A DNA stretch of 22,726 nucleotides from Candidatus Uhrbacteria bacterium RIFOXYB2_FULL_45_11 (GCA_001791715.1 MGFD01000063.1:1-22726); one strand, 5' to 3'; positions 7,077 to 14,325 are shown, counted from the first letter of the stretch. The notes: generated by a model not told the origin, from the letters alone. Numbers and translations: made by a program.

Positions 7077-7967
7077 TTAGACAAGATAGACTTCTGGTGA
7101 AAAGGCGAATGCTTCATGATTTGTTGAGTTCGTAATCATGCGTCGCTTGTTTGGAGTGAGTGTGATGGACGTTGTGCGTGCGGCAACGACTTCCGTTTGA
7201 ATCGCGAAATGATCACGGGAATATCGGTACGTCGTTATTCCATGATCCGTTCCCACGATGAGTGTGTTTCTGGCGCCGAACGTAAGAATATTTGCTTTGT
7301 AGGGCACAGAATATTTTTGAATGCTTCGCTCGTCGAGAATGGTAATTTCTCTTTCGTGTCCAACGGCGATCGTCCAGTCATTATCTGAGCTTATGGTGTA
7401 AATAGGATGACCAGTTGGAATACGTGTGGAAGATTCTGTCCACGAACCATCTTTGTTGCGAACCACGTAGATGATTTCGCCGTGTTTCGTTCCGATGGCC
7501 AGATAGTGTCCGCGATCAAAAAACGTAAGGCATGTTGCACCTTGAGTTCTTAAAAAGACCGTGCATTTTTGTTTAAAGAACTGTAAGACCCCGCTTGAAG
7601 TGAGTTGTACAACTTCTCCTTGTGGAGATGATGCAAGATAGGATTGCTCAGATCCTCCGATCTCACGCGCGTGTTCCGTTTGTCGTTCGTTGTCAAGATT
7701 TTCATCTTCAAACCAGATTTCTCGCACATTGTGATATTCTCCGATTTCAAAAAGATGCTTGTCTATTGGTGACCAACAGAGACCAACGCTACGGAATCCC
7801 CATTTGATTCGATGAAAAAGTTCTCCGGTATGCATGTTCCAAAAGGCGATGCTGTTATATTCGAGCGGCCTTGGTGATCCCACAATTCCTGCAAGCAAAA
7901 TACCTGAAGGTGATAGGGTGACATGCGTAACGGTTTTTTCCACTGTTTCAAAAAAATGTCGTGTCAT
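7077..7967 (-). CDS. Predicted seven-bladed beta-propeller (WD40-like) protein
   Basis: 296 residues without signal peptide or membrane segment, so probably cytoplasmic. Seven repeats follow the pattern hydrophobic strand, Ser/Thr-x-x-x-Asp/Asn-x-x, hydrophobic strand, Gly-x-x-x-Gly/Glu, strand, at about residues 14-45, 60-86, 109-133, 144-170, 187-212, 225-249 and 266-290. Examples are LAIGTKHGEIIYVV, TIAVGHEREITILD and TLIVGTDHGITTYRY. The repeats are diverged and lack most WD dipeptides, but the count fits a closed seven-bladed ring. No catalytic residues are evident; such proteins are usually interaction scaffolds. Start ATG 7967 follows AAGGAGGG (7978-7971) with optimal spacing. It is a single-gene unit with its own promoter and terminator. 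Partners are not evident from context. Confidence 0.8.
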   Translation of the reverse strand: MTRHFFETVEKTVTHVTLSPSGILLAGIVGSPRPLEYNSIAFWNMHTGELFHRIKWGFRSVGLCWSPIDKHLFEIGEYHNVREIWFEDENLDNERQTEHAREIGGSEQSYLASSPQGEVVQLTSSGVLQFFKQKCTVFLRTQGATCLTFFDRGHYLAIGTKHGEIIYVVRNKDGSWTESSTRIPTGHPIYTISSDNDWTIAVGHEREITILDERSIQKYSVPYKANILTFGARNTLIVGTDHGITTYRYSRDHFAIQTEVVAARTTSITLTPNKRRMITNSTNHEAFAFSPEVYLV

Positions 7968-8006
7968 CTGCCCTCCTTATTCCAACGATATTCGATTGGA
8001 AAGAGA

Positions 8007-8035
8007 ATTCTATCGGCGAATTGCCCGATTGTCAA
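8007..8035 (-). promoter_or_regulatory. Promoter of the beta-propeller gene
   Basis: On minus: TTGACA (8035-8030), 17-bp spacer, TAGAAT (8012-8007). Transcription should start near 8000, giving a leader of about 33 nt that includes the strong ribosome site. Confidence 0.9.
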
Positions 8036-8074
8036 GATAATTTACGTGGCAAGTACAAGTCTTTTGAGGTGTCG

Positions 8075-8083
8075 TGGTAAACT
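8075..8083 (+). promoter_or_regulatory. Extended -10 promoter of gpsA (leaderless arrangement)
   Basis: TGG-TAAACT (8075-8083) has the TGn extension. No convincing -35 lies 16-18 bp upstream. The predicted start (about 8090) is within 3 nt of the gpsA ATG at 8093, and there is no ribosome site between, so the mRNA is probably leaderless. Confidence 0.55.
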
Positions 8084-8092
8084 ATTCTCACT

Positions 8093-8995
8093 ATGAAACA
8101 TCAAACACATGTCTCGTTTATTGGGGCGGGCGAGATCGGGTCAGCTCTTGTAACCTTGATTTCACACTCGGGTGCGCAGATAGAACAATGGGACGTTGAT
8201 TCCTCAAAAGTTCCACATCAAAAATCGCTTGAAACAGTGGTTTCAGAAGCGGACATTTTATTTTTCTGCGTACCGTCTTGGATTTTGCGTGTGGCCGTCA
8301 AACCCATTTTGCCGCATCTTAAAAAGAAAACACTGTGCGTGTTTGTCTCAAAAGGGATCGAAACAAAAACACATCTCTTGATTGATGGCCTTGCCCGAGA
8401 TATCCTCCCAAAAGGTCAGCCAATCGCACTTCTCTCTGGACCCATGCTTGCAGAAGAACTGATTGATGGTCATGGGGGTGCTGCGTGCGTTGGAACAAAA
8501 TCGCTTGCAGACTTTAAACGTCTTGATGCTATTTTTTCGGAACAGGATTTGCATCTTACGTTTGCGTCCGATATGAAGAGCGTTGCAGTTGCGGGCGTCC
8601 TTAAAAATATTTACGCGATCGCACTTGGAATCGCTGCCGGACTTGAGTGGGGAGATAACCGGAAAGGTTGGCTTGTTGCAGAGTGTGTTCAAGAAATGAT
8701 CACAATCATGCGCGCATTAAAGGCTGATCCTTCTTATGCATTGAGTCAGGCTGGACTTGGGGACTTTATGGCAACGGGAATGAGCACCTATTCATCCAAT
8801 CATTCGGTTGGTCGTGCGCTTGCAACATCGTCTACATGTGAAATAAAAAGTGAGGGATGTCAGTCGCTTCCTTCACTTGTAAAGAAGCTCGGAACAAAAA
8901 CCGTAAAGACACTTCCTGTTATTCAAGCGCTTCGAGCCGTTCTTGAAAATGGCGCAAACACAAAAGAGACGTTTGAAGAATTATTTCATTGTTAA
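8093..8995 (+). CDS. gpsA: Glycerol-3-phosphate dehydrogenase [NAD(P)+], GpsA family
   Basis: 300 residues, shorter than the usual 330-340. It interconverts dihydroxyacetone phosphate and sn-glycerol 3-phosphate, the backbone precursor for phospholipids, in the cytoplasm. Visible: the Rossmann motif GAGEIG (11-16); FFCVPS (57-62); SKGIE (86-90) with a conserved Lys; SGP (115-117); VLKNIYAIALGIAAGLEWGDN (from 169) with the catalytic Lys171; and AGLGDF (220-225). The C-terminal phosphate-binding signature, normally SRN-x-x-x-G, reads SSNHSVG (234-240), so the Arg that contacts substrate phosphate in characterised enzymes is Ser here while Asn236 is kept. The start gives a normal N-terminus just before the Rossmann fold. 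First gene of an operon with tsaD (2 nt gap), tsaE and a hypothetical gene. Confidence 0.93.
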   Translation: MKHQTHVSFIGAGEIGSALVTLISHSGAQIEQWDVDSSKVPHQKSLETVVSEADILFFCVPSWILRVAVKPILPHLKKKTLCVFVSKGIETKTHLLIDGLARDILPKGQPIALLSGPMLAEELIDGHGGAACVGTKSLADFKRLDAIFSEQDLHLTFASDMKSVAVAGVLKNIYAIALGIAAGLEWGDNRKGWLVAECVQEMITIMRALKADPSYALSQAGLGDFMATGMSTYSSNHSVGRALATSSTCEIKSEGCQSLPSLVKKLGTKTVKTLPVIQALRAVLENGANTKETFEELFHC

Positions 8996-8997
8996 GT

Positions 8998-10047
8998 ATG
9001 CGTATTTTAGGGATTGAATCGAGCTGCGATGAAACAGCGATGAGTATCGTTTCAAAAAACGATGGCGTCATTGTGATTGAAAAAAGTTTGGTCGCGTCGC
9101 AGATCGATCTTCACAAAATATACGGTGGTGTTGTTCCAGAAGTCGCCGCACGTGAACACGTGAGCGCGATTTTTCCTATGCTGCTTGAACTCGGCGTTTC
9201 TCGTGATGGTCATGAGATCGACGCGATTGCCGTGACGGCGGGCCCGGGGCTTGTTGCCGCGCTCCGTATTGGCGTCGAACTCGCCAAAACACTCGCATGG
9301 CTTTGGAACAAACCACTCGTTGCAACAAATCATCTTGAAGGTCATGTGTATTCCGTTTGGTCACAAACACCTACGCCCGCTTTTCCGGCTCTTTGCCTTC
9401 TTGTCTCCGGAGGACACACAGAACTATTTCTCATGCGCGATCATGGTCAGTATGAACCGATCGGCATGACGCGCGATGATGCGGCAGGGGAGGCGTTCGA
9501 TAAAGTCGCAAAACTTCTTGGACTCGGATATCCCGGCGGGCCGGCAATTTCGAAAATGGCTCTCGACGGAAATCCAAACGCGATTGCATTTCCGCGCCCC
9601 ATGCTTGAAAGCGGCGACTTTGATTTTTCTTTTTCCGGATTAAAGACCGCTGTCCGGGTGTATTTGCAATCTAACCTTTCCCTGCCTGCCGGCAGGCAAA
9701 GCGACCTTTCAGACATCTCAAACCTTTCCAACATCCCTGACATCGCCGCTTCATTTCAACAAGCCGTTGTCGATATTCTCACGATCAAGACACTTTCAGC
9801 TGTACAACGATTCGCTCCAAAATCCGTCATCTTATCGGGTGGCGTTTCTGCGAATCGTGCGCTCAGAGAATCACTCTCGAATGAACTCGCAAAACAATTC
9901 CCAGACGTAACATTTCACGCCCCAGATCTTTCGCTCTCGGGCGATAACGCCGTCATGATTGCGATCGCAGGATTGCATCGCGCAGAGCAAAAAGATTTTG
10001 TGGATCCACTTACGCTTCAAGCAAATCCAAACATGAGACTTCTATGA
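8998..10047 (+). CDS. tsaD: tRNA N6-adenosine threonylcarbamoyltransferase TsaD, with repeat insertion
   Basis: 349 residues. TsaD transfers the threonylcarbamoyl group to A37 of ANN-decoding tRNAs, together with TsaB and TsaE in bacteria. Signatures: GIESSCDET (5-13), GGVVPEVAAREH, TAGPGLVAALRIG (80-92), metal-binding NHLEGH (His112, His116), LLVSGGHTEL (134-143), the GEAFDKVAKLLGLGYPGGP segment (164-182), FSFSGLKTAV (210-219), LSGGVSANR (279-287) and SGDNAVM with metal-binding Asp316. Between GLKT and DIAASFQQAV there are 30 residues against 17 in E. coli. The extra part contains LSLPAGRQ encoded by a perfect GC palindrome, then a Ser/Asp/Asn-rich stretch. Start ATG 8998 lies 2 nt after the gpsA stop and lacks a clear ribosome site, so translation is probably coupled. 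The stop overlaps tsaE by 4 nt (ATGA). TsaB is not in this window. Confidence 0.97.
   Translation: MRILGIESSCDETAMSIVSKNDGVIVIEKSLVASQIDLHKIYGGVVPEVAAREHVSAIFPMLLELGVSRDGHEIDAIAVTAGPGLVAALRIGVELAKTLAWLWNKPLVATNHLEGHVYSVWSQTPTPAFPALCLLVSGGHTELFLMRDHGQYEPIGMTRDDAAGEAFDKVAKLLGLGYPGGPAISKMALDGNPNAIAFPRPMLESGDFDFSFSGLKTAVRVYLQSNLSLPAGRQSDLSDISNLSNIPDIAASFQQAVVDILTIKTLSAVQRFAPKSVILSGGVSANRALRESLSNELAKQFPDVTFHAPDLSLSGDNAVMIAIAGLHRAEQKDFVDPLTLQANPNMRLL
9674..9728 (+). repeat. Palindrome with flanking direct repeats inserted in tsaD
   Basis: A perfect 16-bp palindrome, TGCCTGCC/GGCAGGCA, lies at 9683-9698 and encodes LPAGRQ. ACCTTTC flanks it at 9674-9680 and 9704-9710, and a third copy lies at 9722-9728. 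The first two copies are 30 nt apart, a multiple of three, so an insertion with a 7-bp duplication would keep the frame. The site is a surface loop that varies between TsaD proteins. Confidence 0.8.
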
Positions 10048-10466
10048 TTTCCAATTCTCTCGAACAAACAAAACAGATTGCACACGAATTTGCGTCAACA
10101 CTTGTTGGTGGTGATGTTGTGTTTCTTGAAGGAGATCTTGGGGCAGGGAAGACAACGTTTGTTCAGGGGATTCTCGAAGCGTTTGGCTACACAGAACCTG
10201 TCAGGTCCCCAACGTTTTCCATCATGAACATGTATGCGATCGTGAATCATCCAACAATCGAACGCGTGATTCATTTGGACTTTTATCGATTTGAAACACC
10301 GGAAGAAATTCGATCGCTCGGACTTGAAGAAATGATGGAAGATAAAAAAAATGTGTTCTTGATTGAATGGCCAGAAAAAGGTCTTGAAAAGGAATCAGGG
10401 ATCCGTTACACTAAACGTATAAAATTCACAGCTCTTGGAGACAAAACAAGAGAAATATTTTTTTAA
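10044..10466 (+). CDS. tsaE: tRNA threonylcarbamoyladenosine biosynthesis ATPase TsaE
   Basis: 140 residues, normal for TsaE (YjeE). This small P-loop ATPase is needed for turnover of the TsaB-TsaD complex in t6A synthesis. Visible: EGDLGAGKTTFVQGI with the Walker A Lys36; RSPTFSI (the conserved SPTF switch); HLDFYR (the conserved H-x-D-x-Y-R); and the C-terminal LIEWPEK. Translation starts at the ATG inside the ATGA overlap with tsaD, indicating coupled synthesis of the two partners. The stop (10464-10466) lies 4 nt before the next gene. Confidence 0.97.
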   Translation: MISNSLEQTKQIAHEFASTLVGGDVVFLEGDLGAGKTTFVQGILEAFGYTEPVRSPTFSIMNMYAIVNHPTIERVIHLDFYRFETPEEIRSLGLEEMMEDKKNVFLIEWPEKGLEKESGIRYTKRIKFTALGDKTREIFF

Positions 10467-10470
10467 TGTT

Positions 10471-11073
10471 ATGAGAGAGCTAAGACGCGAGATGTATACA
10501 GGAGGGATGAATGAAGATGACCTGTTCGGGAAGTTTAGGGTGTCACCTGAATATAAAGCAGAACTTGCAAAAATTGTTGATTCGGAAGGGCACGCGCACA
10601 GAGAGCGTGCAATGGATCTTATCCGAAAATATTATTTGGATAATCCGTTATCACCAAAAAAACCGTTTTCAAATGAATTGCGAAATCGGGTTGCAAAGTT
10701 ATTAGGTTTGGAGTCGCCGGAAGATTTAAAAAGACTTAAATTCTATACATCTGTTGGGAAGAAAGAAGATAGTCCATTAGACTTTTGGCATGGGATTGAT
10801 TCATGGATTGAATATACGCCAAAGGATAAAAAAGAGCCGATCGTCGTGACAATAGATGGAACGATAAGAGAGAAGAAAGATGATGCAAAAGCGGATCTTC
10901 TTGTAAAAGATGTTCCAGATAAAAGTATTGATGCAAACAAATTTGCCGTTATGGTAGATGTATTTGCTCAAAGAGCCGCCGAATTATTTGGGGCTGAAAA
11001 AGAAGAAAAACCACCAACCGTTAAAACACTCCTTTCAGGAGGAGTCGTTCGAAGACGAAGGGTTGGAGAATAA
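10471..11073 (+). CDS. Hypothetical protein (about 200 residues), last gene of the gpsA-tsaD-tsaE operon
   Basis: I do not recognise this family. The charged, Lys/Glu-rich product has a helical N-terminal half (RERAMDLIRKYYLDNP, NELRNRVAKLLGLESPEDLKRLKFYTSV), a middle part with probable beta strands (SWIEYTP, PIVVTIDGTI), a helix (NKFAVMVDVFAQRAAELFG) and a basic end (GGVVRRRRVGE). No signal peptide or membrane segment. The start is uncertain: ATG 10471 lies 4 nt after the tsaE stop, while ATG 10492 and 10507 are in frame. A GGAGG at 10501-10505 is too close to 10507 to serve it. The codons look more AT-rich than those of tsaD. The terminator at 11083-11106 closes the operon, so co-transcription with t6A genes is likely, but a role in that pathway is not shown. 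Confidence 0.75.
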   Translation: MRELRREMYTGGMNEDDLFGKFRVSPEYKAELAKIVDSEGHAHRERAMDLIRKYYLDNPLSPKKPFSNELRNRVAKLLGLESPEDLKRLKFYTSVGKKEDSPLDFWHGIDSWIEYTPKDKKEPIVVTIDGTIREKKDDAKADLLVKDVPDKSIDANKFAVMVDVFAQRAAELFGAEKEEKPPTVKTLLSGGVVRRRRVGE

Positions 11074-11082
11074 GGAGCAAAT

Positions 11083-11106
11083 AACCCGCCAAATCAGGCG
11101 GGTTTT
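11083..11106 (+). terminator. Intrinsic terminator of the gpsA-tsaD-tsaE operon
   Basis: AACCCGCC (11083-11090) pairs with GGCGGGTT (11097-11104), loop AAATCA, followed by T up to 11106. The next promoter's -35 begins 3 nt later. Confidence 0.88.
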
Positions 11107-11109
11107 GTG

Positions 11110-11138
11110 TTGACAAGAATAGAAATTTACGGTAGGTT
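11110..11138 (+). promoter_or_regulatory. Promoter of the Cys-rich protein gene
   Basis: TTGACA (11110-11115), 17-bp spacer, TAGGTT (11133-11138). Transcription should start near 11145, about 30 nt before the ATG. Confidence 0.75.
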
Positions 11139-11174
11139 GTTTCCTTGTTCGTGTGAACAAGTGATGGTGGGTTC

Positions 11175-11489
11175 ATGTCCCCTTTGTGTGACGTTTGCGA
11201 AAGGGTTAATAGTCCTCCAGACAAAACGACTGTTCATATTTGTGCGTTGTGCGGAGACCCAAAACGAGTACGTATATTTCATCAGTGCTGTGGATTGCGA
11301 CTTGATTTGTCGATCCATGAAGCGCGTATTTTGCTGCAAAAAGCAGGGTTGGATATATGGCGAACGGGGATCATTCTTCGTTTCAAAGAATGTCCTGATT
11401 GTGCAAAAGACGAAGTTCTTTCCCCAGATATCTTTACCATCAATGTTCCAGATTCGGAATTGGAATTCTTTCATGCCGCCGTTGCGTAA
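11175..11489 (+). CDS. Small cysteine-rich, probably zinc-binding protein
   Basis: 104 residues, unknown family. Cysteines occur as C5-x2-C8, C23-x2-C26, a C38-C39 pair after HQ, and C73-x2-C76, with His21, His36 and His48 nearby. Four such clusters suggest two zinc-ribbon or treble-clef sites. Between the third and fourth clusters a helical segment (SIHEARILLQKAGLDIWRTG) may pack on the metal site. No signal peptide or membrane segment. Start ATG 11175 is preceded by GGTGGG (11166-11171), a weak ribosome site; no better in-frame start is present. Own promoter and terminator, convergent with pilB. It could bind nucleic acid or a protein partner, but the sequence does not decide. Confidence 0.8.
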   Translation: MSPLCDVCERVNSPPDKTTVHICALCGDPKRVRIFHQCCGLRLDLSIHEARILLQKAGLDIWRTGIILRFKECPDCAKDEVLSPDIFTINVPDSELEFFHAAVA

Positions 11490-11507
11490 TCGTTCTCGGC
11501 GGTTTTT
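11476..11507 (+). terminator. Probable terminator of the Cys-rich gene, spanning its stop codon
   Basis: CCGCCG (11476-11481) pairs with CGGCGG (11497-11502), followed by five T. The 15-nt loop contains the TAA stop (11487-11489). Confidence 0.7.
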
Positions 11508-11513
11508 ATATAC

Positions 11514-11542
11514 ATAAATACCAGCTGTAAGCTGGTATTTAT
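11514..11542 (+). repeat. 12-bp inverted repeat between convergent genes
   Basis: ATAAATACCAGC (11514-11525) and its exact complement (11531-11542) flank a TGTAA loop, 2 nt from the pilB stop. No T-run follows on either strand, but the outer stem is AU-rich, so it may be a weak bidirectional terminator or a 3'-end stabilising hairpin. Confidence 0.75.
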
Positions 11543-11544
11543 GA

Positions 11545-13278
11545 TTAAGATGTTTCACCCGCCACACGCAGAATCTCATCAACAGTCGTGAGACCATCGA
11601 GGACTTTCAGGATTCCGTCTTGTTGCATGGTGGTCATTCCTTGTTTCTTTGCGAGCTCGCGCACTTGATATTCTGAAATTTGTTCAGACATGCTCGCCTT
11701 AATTTCATCACTCATGGTGAGAATTTCATAAATACCGAGTCGGCCTTTGTAACCGGATTTGTTGCACGCGTCACAGCCTTTGCCTTTAAAGAATTTCCAC
11801 TCGGTTTCTGCTGCAACAACCTCTCCGGACTCTGCCGGAATCGCGCTTGCAACTTTTTTAACGAACTCGAGTTGCTCGGGCGACAGCTGTACTTGTTCTT
11901 TACAGTTTGTACAGATCTTTCGCGTCAGACGTTGTCCGATAATCGCATTGAGAGCAGGAGCGAGGAGGAAGGGTTTTACGCCCATCGAGATAAAGCGGGG
12001 GATTGCACCTGCGGCGTCGTTTGTGTGCAGAGTGGAGAGAAGTAAGTGTCCTGTGAGCGCGGCGTTGATGGCAACGTCAGCGGTTTCAAGATCACGAATT
12101 TCTCCGACCATCACAACGTCCGGGTCTTGGCGGAGGATGGAACGAAGTCCGCCCGCGAACGTGTAGTTCTTGCTGTGATCGATTTGAGACTGGTTGATCC
12201 CTTCAAGCTTGTACTCGACTGGATCTTCAAGGGTAATGATCTTTACACCAGGCGTGTTGAGCTTACGAAGGATCGCGTACAGTGTGGTGGTTTTACCAGA
12301 ACCTGTAGGCCCCGTTGTCATGACCATACCGTGTGGTTTCTCGATCTCTTTCAATAAGCGTTTTTCCGCGAGTGGGCGATATCCAAGTTGTGAAAACTCC
12401 ACGTTAATGGCGCTTGGTTTTAAGATACGCATAACCACAGACTCTCCGTAGGCGGTTGGGATGGTTGAAACACGAACATCTGTATCACCGGATTTCAGAA
12501 AGATGGTAAAGCGACCATCTTGTGGGCGATCTGTGACATTGATTTTGAGTCCGGAAATAAGTTTGATGCGCGCGATAATCTTTTTCCAAAGATCTGCATC
12601 AAGAGACGCGACTTCTTGAAGGATTCCATCAATACGCAATCGGATAATGATTTTCTTTTCTTCTGCCTCAATATGAATGTCTGATGTTCCAAACTGGAGA
12701 GCTGCTGCAATGACAATGGTGATGATGTCTGTAATGGAGGCAGATCCAATAACGCCTTGGACATCGCCATAAGACTTCATTTTTGATTGAAAGATTTGTA
12801 ATTCTTCATCGGTGATTTTTACACCTTTGATGATGGCTTTGATGATGGGGAGCGTGTCATACGCCTTAAGCGCGATACGAAAACTCTCGTCTGAAATTTG
12901 ATAGACCGCACCATTTGCTTTTGTGCGCTCGCCGATTTGGTAAATCAGTTCTTTTGCTTGCGGACTTTTTGGATCAACCGCTGCAAGGCGTACTTCTGTT
13001 CCTGTGTACAAAAAACAAACCGCTTTCATGGCTTCTGCTTGTTCTTTTGGAACTTGTCTAAGCGCATCAGGAGAAATGGGGAACCCTTTCAGGTTCACAT
13101 ACGCGAACCCAGATTTTTTTGCGAGTTCAGCCGTTTCTGTTTCTTTTTCTTTTAAGCGAACATCGTGCATTTTATCTGAAAGTGCGGTTGCGGCGGAGGG
13201 GGCTCCTGCAGACGCTTCTGCACTTTTTGCGCCGACATGTTGCAACAAGTCTTCGATGCTTTGGGTATCATTCGACAT
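11545..13278 (-). CDS. pilB: Type IV pilus assembly ATPase PilB (GspE/PulE family)
   Basis: 577 residues. A cytoplasmic hexameric ATPase that powers type IV pilus extension, or secretion in related systems. Visible: an Ala/Ser-rich N-terminal linker (about 14-34); a PilB N-terminal-like domain (about 50-145); GTSDIHIEA (197-205); Walker A GPTGSGKT (323-330); Asp box IITLEDPVEY (347-356); Walker B DVVMVGEIRD (387-396); His box TGHLLLSTLHTND (409-421); and a zinc-binding tetracysteine C456-x2-C459 ... C502-x2-C505 typical of PilB rather than of the retraction ATPase PilT. The start is ATG 13278; the TTG two codons upstream is not preferred. No ribosome site is evident. No other pilus gene lies in the window; PilC and PilM-Q would be expected elsewhere. 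Confidence 0.95.
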   Translation of the reverse strand: MSNDTQSIEDLLQHVGAKSAEASAGAPSAATALSDKMHDVRLKEKETETAELAKKSGFAYVNLKGFPISPDALRQVPKEQAEAMKAVCFLYTGTEVRLAAVDPKSPQAKELIYQIGERTKANGAVYQISDESFRIALKAYDTLPIIKAIIKGVKITDEELQIFQSKMKSYGDVQGVIGSASITDIITIVIAAALQFGTSDIHIEAEEKKIIIRLRIDGILQEVASLDADLWKKIIARIKLISGLKINVTDRPQDGRFTIFLKSGDTDVRVSTIPTAYGESVVMRILKPSAINVEFSQLGYRPLAEKRLLKEIEKPHGMVMTTGPTGSGKTTTLYAILRKLNTPGVKIITLEDPVEYKLEGINQSQIDHSKNYTFAGGLRSILRQDPDVVMVGEIRDLETADVAINAALTGHLLLSTLHTNDAAGAIPRFISMGVKPFLLAPALNAIIGQRLTRKICTNCKEQVQLSPEQLEFVKKVASAIPAESGEVVAAETEWKFFKGKGCDACNKSGYKGRLGIYEILTMSDEIKASMSEQISEYQVRELAKKQGMTTMQQDGILKVLDGLTTVDEILRVAGETS

Positions 13279-13284
13279 AAACAA

Positions 13285-13311
13285 AAACTGAAGATATTTC
13301 TTCTTCAGTTT
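13285..13311 (-). terminator. Hairpin just upstream of pilB: terminator or leader structure
   Basis: On minus AAACTGAAG (13311-13303) pairs with CTTCAGTTT (13293-13285), 9-nt loop, continuing into TTTGTTT just before the pilB ATG. It fits a terminator for the upstream membrane-protein gene, but it overlaps the putative pilB -10, so it could also be an attenuator. Confidence 0.6.
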
Positions 13312-13335
13312 ACTTTGTTTTGATAATCATCGCAA
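13307..13335 (-). promoter_or_regulatory. Possible pilB promoter
   Basis: On minus: TTGCGA (13335-13330), 17-bp spacer, TAAACT (13312-13307). The -35 is weaker than in other promoters here. The predicted start (near 13300) falls in the loop of the hairpin at 13285-13311. Confidence 0.45.
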
Positions 13336-14325
13336 TTACGTTCGTGTGAAGAATCTTAAGATTTTTGCGATGGGAAGTTTAGGATGTGAACGGTGTTCTG
13401 TGCGTTTGTAAAAAAGATACCATGCACTGTACTGGAACGTTACGATTCCACCGCCAAAGGCAAATACGACTGCAAGAGCAAACAGACCATACAAGGCATT
13501 TGCAACGACAAAGATGACGAAAGATCCTGTCAGAAGCGAAGCTGTATAAACGATGGCGTAGGGAACACTGAGAAAAATAATGATTCCAAGAAGAATGAAA
13601 CACGAAATGCTGATCAGACAAAAGAGGATAAAGGCGTATTCAAGTGTTGCGAGCCAATGTGTTTTGAAAATTTGCCACGCCGTTGTGATGGCTTCCACGA
13701 CAGTTGATTCTGTTTCTATTACGTGAATAACAGAGAGAATGGAAAGGATGCTTAAGATGAGGACTGCAGGGAAAAAGATCAAGATCTGAATAAATGCAAT
13801 GGAAAAACTATAGGTAGTGAATTCCGCGTAATACCAGAGCATTGGAAGTGTTGTGATACAGATGAGAACCGCACCCGAAACTTTTGTAAGAACATCAATG
13901 GTGAAAATGCGAAAAAGGTGATCGTGTGCGCGCTTGCGAATGATGTTTGGGTGTTCATGTGTGGAAGCTTTTATTCCATGAACGAGGGATGTTTGGGATA
14001 AGACGGCAAGAAAGAGAAGACCAATCATGATAAGGGTCATGAAAATGATCATGATAGAAATTTGAAAGGATCCAAACATCTGCATCTGAGCGATGTATTT
14101 TCCCATTTGAGTGTATCCAGAAAAAGATGAGTCAAAAAGTTGTTGGAGCAAGGAACCACCAACTTGCACACGACGAATGCCTGTTGTGGCAACATCCATG
14201 ACCCCGCCCGTTGAAACAAAGGCAGCGAAGATACCAAAAATCCACAGCGTTTTACGTTGCCAGGTGAGGCGCCAGGCCTCACGCAAAAGCGTTCGATAAA
14301 TCGCTGTGGAATTTTTGTTACTCAT
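13336..14325 (-). CDS. Multi-pass membrane protein of unknown function
   Basis: 329 residues with about six hydrophobic segments: TLWIFGIFAAFVSTGGVM (from about 26), ISIMIIFMTLIMIGLLFLAVL, VSGAVLICITTLPMLWYYAEF, FSIAFIQILIFFPAVLILSIL, LEYAFILFCLISISCFILLGI and the final YAIVYTASLL through LFALAVVFAFGGG, which may be two helices. The N-terminus (MSNKNSTAIYRTLLREAWRLTWQRKTLW) is basic and amphipathic, a pattern seen in integral proteins of the YIP1 or glycerophosphodiesterase-membrane-domain kind, but I cannot assign it. The C-terminus is basic. Start ATG 14325 lies 14 nt after the ftsH stop with only a weak ribosome site, so it is probably co-transcribed with ftsH. It might be a partner or client of FtsH, which is inference from position only. 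Confidence 0.82.
   Translation of the reverse strand: MSNKNSTAIYRTLLREAWRLTWQRKTLWIFGIFAAFVSTGGVMDVATTGIRRVQVGGSLLQQLFDSSFSGYTQMGKYIAQMQMFGSFQISIMIIFMTLIMIGLLFLAVLSQTSLVHGIKASTHEHPNIIRKRAHDHLFRIFTIDVLTKVSGAVLICITTLPMLWYYAEFTTYSFSIAFIQILIFFPAVLILSILSILSVIHVIETESTVVEAITTAWQIFKTHWLATLEYAFILFCLISISCFILLGIIIFLSVPYAIVYTASLLTGSFVIFVVANALYGLFALAVVFAFGGGIVTFQYSAWYLFYKRTEHRSHPKLPIAKILRFFTRT

Noticed and set aside
8064..8069. TTGAGG as the -35 of the gpsA promoter
   Set aside because: It is only 8 bp from the -10, far too close to act as a -35.
9674..9728. A degenerate CRISPR-like array from the three ACCTTTC repeats
   Set aside because: The repeats are only 7 bp, the spacing is unequal (30 and 18 nt), and everything lies in frame inside tsaD.
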